Shown here: positions 1 through 3,172 of the stretch, piece after piece | Layout: each line of letters begins with the position of its first letter | How positions within the stretch are numbered: the stretch's first letter is position 1 | Notes under the pieces: model-generated | Database searches by the model: none | What the model saw: only the letters and a program-made list of their open reading frames with translations | What the model was told of the DNA's origin: nothing | Assembly: GCA_028717985.1 (NCBI GenBank) | Contig: JAQUMS010000125.1 | Location: 1 to 5,083 of the forward strand | Source: Candidatus Omnitrophota bacterium | Lineage (GTDB): Bacteria; Omnitrophota; Gorgyraeia; Gygaellales; Profunditerraquicolaceae | Reading direction: 5' to 3' | Length of the DNA stretch: 5,083 bases | Program-made: the position numbers and the translations under genes

Positions 1-55
1 CCCTTATATCTGTTTCAGTAGCTTCAAATGACAAATTCCCCACAAAAAGATTCAT
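1..55 (-). CDS. RRM-domain RNA-binding protein, N-terminus only (runs off the left edge)
   Basis: Only the first 18 codons are in the window, reading MNLFVGNLSFEATETDIR. Residues 3-8 (LFVGNL) match the RNP2 strand of the RNA recognition motif, and the following SFEATETDIR fits the loop and first helix of that fold. Bacterial proteins of this type are usually small, single-RRM, cytoplasmic and resemble glycine-rich RNA-binding proteins; their targets are mostly unknown. The start is supported by a strong Shine-Dalgarno AAGGAG at 66-61, five bases before the ATG. Upstream on its strand lies the structured repeat array, whose first module begins within a few bases of the Shine-Dalgarno, so any leader RNA from further upstream would carry the folded repeat. 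The rest of the gene is outside the window, so domain completeness cannot be judged. A different protein with a similar start is possible but less likely. Confidence 0.72.
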   Translation of the reverse strand, partial: MNLFVGNLSFEATETDIR

Positions 56-60
56 AAATG

Positions 61-66
61 CTCCTT
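61..66 (-). promoter_or_regulatory. Shine-Dalgarno of the RRM gene
   Basis: The minus strand reads AAGGAG, then CATTT, then the ATG at 55-53. This is the clearest ribosome binding site in the window and fixes the start of the partial RRM gene. It lies one to a few bases outside the first repeat module. Confidence 0.7.
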
Positions 67-212
67 ACTGAGCAGACACTTTATGGAACGTAGTGAACAT
101 AAAGTGTAGCCCGCCATTGTTTTTTTGGCGAGGCGTCTGCGAATTAACCCTGAAAGCTACAAGTAGATTTGGAACAAATCTACGCAGTGTATTGCTTTCG
201 GGGTACTACTTA
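67..212 (+). repeat. Repeat module 1 (A-hairpin, side hairpin, B hairpin)
   Basis: The module starts CTGAGC. ACACTTTATG at 76-85 pairs with CATAAAGTGT at 98-107 around a 12-base loop. CGCCA at 112-116 pairs with TGGCG at 126-130 around a T-rich loop. GCAG at 72-75 pairs with CTGC at 137-140 and encloses both, giving a three-way junction; alternatively GCAGAC at 72-77 pairs with GTCTGC at 135-140 at the cost of two base pairs of the first hairpin. The GAATTAAC linker follows, then large hairpin B (147-204). The module ends with GTACTACTTA. Its left edge is next to the Shine-Dalgarno of the RRM gene. Confidence 0.75.
147..204 (+). repeat. Class 1 two-tier hairpin, type B, copy 1
   Basis: The outer stem pairs ACCCTGAAAGC (147-157) with GCTTTCGGGGT (194-204), 11 pairs with one T-G wobble. 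An asymmetric internal loop follows: TACAA at 158-162 opposite GCAGTGTATT at 184-193. The inner stem pairs GTAGATTTG (163-171) with CAAATCTAC (175-183) around GAA. The internal-loop bases are kept in type C while many stem pairs are changed in a compensated way. Confidence 0.8.
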
Positions 213-336
213 TCAAACAAACAACTTATGGAGCGAACATAAGTCACTGCCTGCCGTAGGCAGGGAATTAACTCCGACAGTTACAAGCAAATTTCGTCAG
301 AAATTTGCGCAGTGCTTTACTGTTGGAGTAGTTTAA
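213..336 (+). repeat. Repeat module 2 (A-hairpin, side hairpin, C hairpin)
   Basis: ACTTATG at 224-230 pairs with CATAAGT at 238-244 around the loop GAGCGAA. A second hairpin, CTGCCT at 247-252 with AGGCAG at 258-263, follows at once. Then come GGAATTAAC and large hairpin C (271-329), and the module closes with AGTTTAAT. The order of parts matches module 1, although the side hairpin sequence is unrelated. Confidence 0.75.
271..329 (+). repeat. Class 1 two-tier hairpin, type C, copy 1
   Basis: The outer stem pairs ACTCCGACAGT (271-281) with ACTGTTGGAGT (319-329), 11 pairs with one G-T wobble. The internal loop is TACAA (282-286) opposite GCAGTGCTTT (309-318). The inner stem pairs GCAAATTTC (287-295) with GAAATTTGC (300-308) around GTCA. 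Compared with type B, six pairs are changed on both sides, two are changed to or from a wobble, and none is broken. Confidence 0.8.
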
Positions 337-466
337 TAACAGATAGCACCCGGCATCAATTGATATATGCCGGTGTCTGCCTTTCTGGCAGACGAATTAA
401 CCCTGAAAGCTACAAGTAGATTTGGAACAAATCTACGCAGTGTATTGCTTTCGGGGTATTACTTAA
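337..466 (+). repeat. Repeat module 3 (two variant leading hairpins, B hairpin)
   Basis: This module lacks the CTTATG hairpin. In its place, CCGGCAT at 350-356 pairs with ATGCCGG at 367-373 around an AT-rich loop containing TCAATTGA. A second hairpin pairs GTCTGCC (375-381) with GGCAGAC (387-393). The same six-base word GTCTGC closes the leading domain of module 1, so the two are probably rearranged relatives. The linker and large hairpin B follow, and the module ends ATTACTTAA at the junction with module 4. Confidence 0.7.
400..457 (+). repeat. Class 1 two-tier hairpin, type B, copy 2
   Basis: This is an exact copy of the hairpin at 147-204. Identity runs 66 bases, from 393 to 458 against 140 to 205, and stops sharply on both sides: the preceding leading hairpins differ completely. 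This fits movement or conversion of the hairpin subunit rather than duplication of a whole module. Confidence 0.8.
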
Positions 467-516
467 TGAGCCCACAACTTATGGAGTTTACGATCATAAG
501 TTGTTTGGGCGATTTA

Positions 517-575
517 ACCCCGCAGCGTATTTCCGAAAATGTCGTAGAGATTTTCGGAATGATTACGCAAGGGGT
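517..575 (+). repeat. Class 2 two-tier hairpin, type D
   Basis: The basal stem pairs ACCCC (517-521) with GGGGT (571-575). After an internal loop GCA/AA, the middle stem pairs GCGTA (525-529) with TACGC (564-568). After another small internal loop, the apical stem pairs TTCCGAAAAT (531-540) with ATTTTCGGAA (550-559) around a nine-base loop. The same three-stem plan occurs 2.5 kb away at 3054-3111 with compensated substitutions. Confidence 0.8.
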
Positions 576-586
576 ATTCCTTAACA

Positions 587-645
587 ACTCCGACAGTTAC
601 AAGCAAATTTCGTCAGAAATTTGCGCAGTGCTTTACTGTTGGAGT
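587..645 (+). repeat. Class 1 two-tier hairpin, type C, copy 2
   Basis: This is an exact copy of the hairpin at 271-329. Identity spans 586-647 against 270-331 (62 bases), and both flanks then diverge. Here it follows hairpin D directly instead of a leading hairpin. Confidence 0.8.
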
Positions 646-656
646 AGGTTACTTCT

Positions 657-735
657 TAGTGACCATAAAATGTATCATGCCAATGATACACCGATCCATT
701 CCTTTAAGATCGGGTGTGTCCAAACAGTAGTTTAC
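657..735 (+). repeat. Degenerate fifth repeat module
   Basis: Positions 657-685 align without gaps to 91-119 of module 1, with 23 of 29 bases the same, covering the loop, the CATAAA arm and the start of the side hairpin. The left arm of the leading hairpin is missing, and no GAATTAAC linker or recognisable large hairpin follows. AGTAGTTTA at 726-734 equals the end of module 2 at 327-335. Between them are two hairpins: TGTATCAT/ATGATACA (671-690) and CCGATC/GATCGG (691-713). It looks like a decayed or heavily diverged module. Confidence 0.55.
667..690 (-). terminator. Possible weak intrinsic terminator after pabB
   Basis: Read on the minus strand, an eight-pair hairpin (TGTATCAT, loop TGGC, ATGATACA at 690-671) is followed by TTTT (670-667). 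It lies about 120 bases past the pabB stop and faces the right way to end the gspF-pabB transcript. The stem is AT-rich and the T run short, so it would be weak. It may be only another repeat hairpin. Confidence 0.3.
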
Positions 736-740
736 TCTCT

Positions 741-811
741 AATTTATAGGCGGAAACCAATAAACTTGACTATTAAATTATAGCAATATTTATCTAATCC
801 ACCTATAAATT
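741..811. repeat. Inverted repeat enclosing an AT-rich spacer next to the pabB stop
   Basis: AATTTATAGG at 741-750 is the exact reverse complement of CCTATAAATT at 802-811. Adding GG at 752-753 with CC at 799-800 gives 12 of 13 pairs. The arms enclose about 45 AT-rich bases with no gene, and the right arm ends on the first base of the pabB stop codon. No flanking direct repeat is visible. It could be a transcript-end structure, the ends of a tiny mobile remnant, or chance in AT-rich DNA. Confidence 0.5.
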
Positions 812-1902
812 TATTCCGGCCTCAGTATAAATCGCGCCTTAAGCATCCCCTCCTCCCACTCACCTTCTGGAGTTGAATCCCAAACAATCCCCCCGCCTAT
901 CCCCATTTCTCCTAAGTTTCCTTTAAGCAAAAGAGTCCGGATGGGAATATTGAAAAATAAGTTTTTACCGGGGGCAATATATCCGATAGCACCTGTATAT
1001 ATATGCCGTTCTTCCTCTTCGAGTTCTTTTATAATCTCCATTGCGCGTATTTTAGGGGCCCCTGTCACCGACCCTGAGGGAAAAAGAGAAGCAAACAAAT
1101 TATACAGGGCTATATTTTTGTCGACAGCTCCGGTCACGGTCGAAGTCATCTGATACAAAGTTTTATACCGCGCGACTTCAAATAATTTCGGGACTTTGAT
1201 ATCTCTTCCGACCCTGCCAAGGTCATTTCTCAGGAGATCCGTAATCATCAGATTCTCCGCCCTGTTTTTTTCATCGAACTGAAAACGGACACGGGAGTAA
1301 AGATCGGAAATCACAGTATTACCCCGGGCCCACGTTCCTTTCATGGGTTTGGTGACAATACTCGTTGAATTTTTTTTAATAAACATTTCCGGAGAAAGTG
1401 AAAGAATAGTGTGGTCCCCGGTCTCTATATACGCCGGATACGGCACAGGCTGAGCCCTCAACAGGCTGGTAAAAAGAGAAAACGGATCACCTTCAAACCG
1501 GAACAATAATTTTATGCAATACGTAAGCTGATAAATATCTCCCTGCCTGATATATTCCCGTATCCTGCTAATATTCGTGAAATACCTTTCCCGCGAAATA
1601 TTCAGGCGAAAATTTTTCAAAACAGGCCGTGAACAATCGATTCTCAAAGCCGGCATGGAGGGTGAATCGAATATCCCCATACATATAAGCGGGAAATCGT
1701 AATTTTTATGTTTCTGCCATCGATTCTCAAAACAATATCCGGCTTCATAGGATATAAACCCTGCTGCGTAATGCCCGCATTCAACCGCATGTTCAATTTC
1801 CCGAATGCTGGAAACAAAAGATACCGGATTATAACAGGTTACAATATGCTTCGGGTTATGGAAAAAAAGAGGCTTTCTTTCAAACTGAAGGAATACGCGC
1901 AT
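811..1902 (-). CDS. pabB: Aminodeoxychorismate synthase component I (PabB), chorismate-binding enzyme
   Basis: The 363-residue cytoplasmic protein is predicted to convert chorismate and ammonia to 4-amino-4-deoxychorismate, the precursor of p-aminobenzoate and folate; the ammonia normally comes from the PabA glutaminase. The first ~95 residues form the N-terminal part, including AGFISYEAGY (47-56). The chorismate-binding domain follows (about 104-360) with KPMKGT (185-190), ENLMITDLLRNDLG (216-229), SGSVTGAPK (276-284), YTGAIGY (302-308) and the glycine-rich GIGGGIVWDS (334-343). Lys188 in KPMKGT is the residue that distinguishes PabB (PIKGT) from anthranilate synthase TrpE, which has alanine there. 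The length suits the compact PabB type often fused to the lyase PabC, but this protein stops right after the domain, and no pabA or pabC is in the window. It starts 94 bases after gspF. The only good Shine-Dalgarno-like AGGAG (1929-1925) is 22 bases from the ATG, so initiation may be weak. The start fits the family alignment; no other start codon is available before the in-frame stop at 1950-1948. Confidence 0.9.
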   Translation of the reverse strand: MRVFLQFERKPLFFHNPKHIVTCYNPVSFVSSIREIEHAVECGHYAAGFISYEAGYCFENRWQKHKNYDFPLICMGIFDSPSMPALRIDCSRPVLKNFRLNISRERYFTNISRIREYIRQGDIYQLTYCIKLLFRFEGDPFSLFTSLLRAQPVPYPAYIETGDHTILSLSPEMFIKKNSTSIVTKPMKGTWARGNTVISDLYSRVRFQFDEKNRAENLMITDLLRNDLGRVGRDIKVPKLFEVARYKTLYQMTSTVTGAVDKNIALYNLFASLFPSGSVTGAPKIRAMEIIKELEEEERHIYTGAIGYIAPGKNLFFNIPIRTLLLKGNLGEMGIGGGIVWDSTPEGEWEEGMLKARFILRPE

Positions 1903-1923
1903 GGCCTTTGAGCGGGCCTGGGT

Positions 1924-1941
1924 ACTCCTGAAAAACGGAGT
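1924..1941 (-). promoter_or_regulatory. Small hairpin covering the AGGAG ahead of pabB
   Basis: On the minus strand ACTCC (1941-1937) can pair with GGAGT (1928-1924) around an eight-base loop. The right arm contains most of the only AGGAG upstream of pabB. Five pairs make a weak structure, so a regulatory role is speculative. Confidence 0.25.
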
Positions 1942-1996
1942 TGAAGATCATAGCCGTGATAATATAACTTTAATAATCGGGGAAAAACAGAACGGA

Positions 1997-2992
1997 CTAT
2001 CCCCCTATCGAAAATATTTTATTGAAATACGCGGTATAAAAAGAGATGATTTTAAAAGCGATAAACCCCGCCACTGCCACATAAATAAAAAACGGGATTA
2101 TTTTAAGCAGCATCGCGGTCGAGGTTTCATTTTCCCGTTCAGAATACGAAGCTATCGTATTAAGTGTCTGGACCATACTCCCGCTTTTTTCCGCCACCGC
2201 TATCATACCGATCACGCTGCCTGAAAACATCTTGGTTGCCGAGCAGGCATCCCGTAATCCTCCGCCTTTTTCTATAACCGTCAACCCTTTAAGTAACGAA
2301 GCTTTAATAACAGTATTGCCGCAACTTTCTGCAGCCATTTTCCAGCTGGTAATAATCGTAACCCCGGAAGCGCTCAGGATCTGTAATACGCGGATAAACT
2401 TAGCAAGAGCGAATTGTTTAACAAGGGTGCCGATACGGGGAATGGATACAACACAGGAATCAAGAGCGTTTTTGAAACCCGCGTTTGACTGCCCACGGGT
2501 AATAGCATATCCAAGGAATACGACCGCGTATACCGGAATAAACAAACTCAAAACTCCATGAATGTATCCTGTCAGGCCGCACGATGTCCCGCAACCGACA
2601 CTATCAACAATAGGAAGAAGGAACATCGCGGCATGCAGCAACACAACTGGATACGCTAATTCTTTCAGTAATTCCTGGCGGATAGAATATTCCTTTTCAA
2701 GGTAATCTGCCAGACTTTCAAGCCCCTGGGCAAGCCGTCCCGCCGTCTCACTGTATCTGATAATATTAATATGAATATCTGAAAACATCTCCGGGAATTG
2801 AGCAAACGCGTCCCCAAGGTTTAGTCCCTTGTCTAAAGCTTCTTTTATGAGAGAAGCCGTCCGCCTCAATTGCAAAGACTCTTCCTGTTCAGCAAGAATG
2901 GACATTGTCTCAACAATCGGGACGCCGGAGCTGACCATCTGCGCCAGTTTCCGGTAAAAAACCATGAGTATTTTTGTACGTTTAAAAAACAT
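1997..2992 (-). CDS. GspF/PilC-family inner-membrane protein (type II secretion or type IV pilus platform), short at the N-terminus
   Basis: The 331-residue protein has the twin-domain plan of the T2SSF family, the inner-membrane platform that couples the assembly ATPase to pseudopilus or pilus building. Domain 1 covers about 12-112 (SSGVPIVE at 21-28, SETAGRLAQGLESLADYLEKE at 81-101). It is followed by membrane segments near 113-130 and 147-165. Domain 2 covers about 196-290 (SASGVTIITSW at 207-217, EKSGSMVQTL at 268-277), and a final membrane segment lies near 295-318. Family members usually have about 400 residues with some 60-70 residues ahead of domain 1; here that part is absent. The frame upstream of ATG 2992-2990 meets a stop at 3010-3008, inside a repeat module whose edge is two bases from the start codon. 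No Shine-Dalgarno precedes this ATG or the one at 2965-2963. The gene may thus be a natural short form or a 5'-truncated copy. No gspE, gspD or pilin gene is nearby, so GspF and PilC cannot be told apart. A promoter at 3172-3145 faces it. Confidence 0.8.
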   Translation of the reverse strand: MFFKRTKILMVFYRKLAQMVSSGVPIVETMSILAEQEESLQLRRTASLIKEALDKGLNLGDAFAQFPEMFSDIHINIIRYSETAGRLAQGLESLADYLEKEYSIRQELLKELAYPVVLLHAAMFLLPIVDSVGCGTSCGLTGYIHGVLSLFIPVYAVVFLGYAITRGQSNAGFKNALDSCVVSIPRIGTLVKQFALAKFIRVLQILSASGVTIITSWKMAAESCGNTVIKASLLKGLTVIEKGGGLRDACSATKMFSGSVIGMIAVAEKSGSMVQTLNTIASYSERENETSTAMLLKIIPFFIYVAVAGFIAFKIISFYTAYFNKIFSIGG

Positions 2993-3122
2993 AAATGAGC
3001 ACGTAACTTATGGAGCGAATAACATGAGCGAACATAAGTTACTGTGCGAATTTACTCCGCAGCTTATTTCGAAAATATCAAAGAGATTTTCGAAATGTCT
3101 AAGCAAGGAGTCATATTTTAAT
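2993..3122 (+). repeat. Solitary repeat module (A-hairpin plus class 2 hairpin E)
   Basis: It starts AATGAGC, as module 4 does. GTAACTTATG at 3003-3012 pairs with CATAAGTTAC at 3033-3042, enclosed by GCAC (2999-3002) and GTGC (3044-3047). The 20-base loop contains GAGCGAA twice (3013-3019 and 3026-3032); module 2 has the same word once. GAATTTAC leads into hairpin E (3054-3111), and the module closes CATATTTTAAT. It fills most of the gap between uup and gspF and would form the leader of a gspF transcript in reverse-complement form. Confidence 0.8.
3054..3111 (+). repeat. Class 2 two-tier hairpin, type E
   Basis: The basal stem pairs ACTCC (3054-3058) with GGAGT (3107-3111). The middle stem pairs GCTTA (3062-3066) with TAAGC (3100-3104). 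The apical stem pairs TTTCGAAAAT (3067-3076) with ATTTTCGAAA (3086-3095) around a nine-base loop. Against hairpin D, each stem carries one fully compensated substitution (C-G to T-A, G-C to T-A, C-G to T-A), and the GCA/AA internal loop is unchanged. Confidence 0.8.
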
Positions 3123-3137
3123 AAGCAGACAACTTAC
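3123..3137 (+). repeat. Vestigial start of a further repeat module
   Basis: After the TTAAT that ends the solitary module, the sequence reads AAGCAGACAACTTACG. This resembles the opening of module 1 (GAGCAGACACTTTATG) and module 4. The matching hairpin arm is absent, so this looks like the stub of another module and suggests a longer array once stood here. Confidence 0.45.
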
Positions 3138-3144
3138 GCCATTT

Positions 3145-3172
3145 ATTATACCATCCTTAAAGAACTCTTCAA
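3145..3172 (-). promoter_or_regulatory. Sigma70-type promoter facing gspF
   Basis: On the minus strand TTGAAG (3172-3167) is followed after 16 bases by TATAAT (3150-3145). The -10 is a full consensus match and is preceded by TGG, giving an extended -10. Four of six -35 bases match. The -35 overlaps the uup stop codon. Transcription would start near 3138 and give a leader of about 145 bases consisting mostly of the repeat module. This is a sequence match only; no expression evidence is available. Confidence 0.6.

Larger units (their letters stand above)
463..656 (+). repeat. Repeat module 4 (A-hairpin, D hairpin, C hairpin)
   Basis: The module starts TTAATGAGC. An extended leading hairpin pairs ACAACTTATG (474-483) with CATAAGTTGT (495-504), with an alternative or additional outer stem GCCCA (470-474) and TGGGC (506-510). 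GATTTAAC leads into class 2 hairpin D (517-575). TTAA at 581-584 then leads directly into class 1 hairpin C (587-645) with no leading hairpin between them. It is the only module here carrying two large hairpins, one of each class. Confidence 0.72.
67..735. repeat. Tandem array of modular stem-loop repeats (four full modules plus one degenerate)
   Basis: This stretch, between the RRM gene start and the pabB stop, has no convincing gene. It is almost entirely inverted repeats. The recurring plan is: start near TGAGC; a hairpin built on CTTATG/CATAAG with a GAG-type loop, sometimes with a second small hairpin; a GAATTAAC or GATTTAAC linker; a 58-59 nt two-tier hairpin opening AC(C/T)C and closing GG(G/A)GT; then a TTAA-type junction. 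The large hairpins occur in the order B (147-204), C (271-329), B (400-457), D (517-575), C (587-645). B and C each occur twice as exact copies in different flanks. Differences between B and C are concentrated at paired positions and keep pairing, so the folded form matters. I do not recognise the family. It is organised like modular intergenic repeats such as BOX elements, but the sequence is unlike any I know. Strand is undetermined because most parts are near-palindromic. Confidence 0.85.

Noticed and set aside
147..575. Hairpins as integron attC sites
   Set aside because: The compensated stems and conserved unpaired bases recall attC. One hairpin is preceded by ATTTAAC, which fits RYYYAAC, but no hairpin closes with a matching GTTRRRY box, there are no cassette genes between them, and no integrase is present.
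67..735. CRISPR array
   Set aside because: Repeats are unequal in length, differ in sequence and are separated by other hairpins rather than by unique spacers of constant length. No cas gene is present.
67..735. REP or IS200/IS605-type palindromes
   Set aside because: No transposase and no consistent GTAG-type tetranucleotide at the 5' foot of the stems. The two-tier hairpins with fixed internal loops do not match REP units.
367..783. Open frame of 138 codons on the plus strand
   Set aside because: It lies across the stem-loop array and reads through both arms of several hairpins. It has no Shine-Dalgarno and no protein motif I recognise. Its length comes from the repeats.
766..793. TTGACT as a plus-strand -35 box
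   Set aside because: No convincing -10 lies 16-18 bases downstream, and it would drive only antisense transcription into pabB.
811..1902. Anthranilate synthase TrpE or isochorismate synthase instead of PabB
   Set aside because: KPMKGT carries the lysine typical of PabB, where TrpE has alanine. Isochorismate synthases lack this pattern, and the length and N-terminal AGFISYEAGY fit PabB.
1950..1990. Possible promoter before pabB (TATATT on the minus strand)
   Set aside because: The -10-like word has no acceptable -35 at the right distance.
941..2224. Plus-strand open frames at 941-1153, 1708-1911 and 1901-2224
   Set aside because: Most of their length is antisense to pabB or gspF, whose minus-strand products have clear family motifs throughout. 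They are reading-frame shadows.
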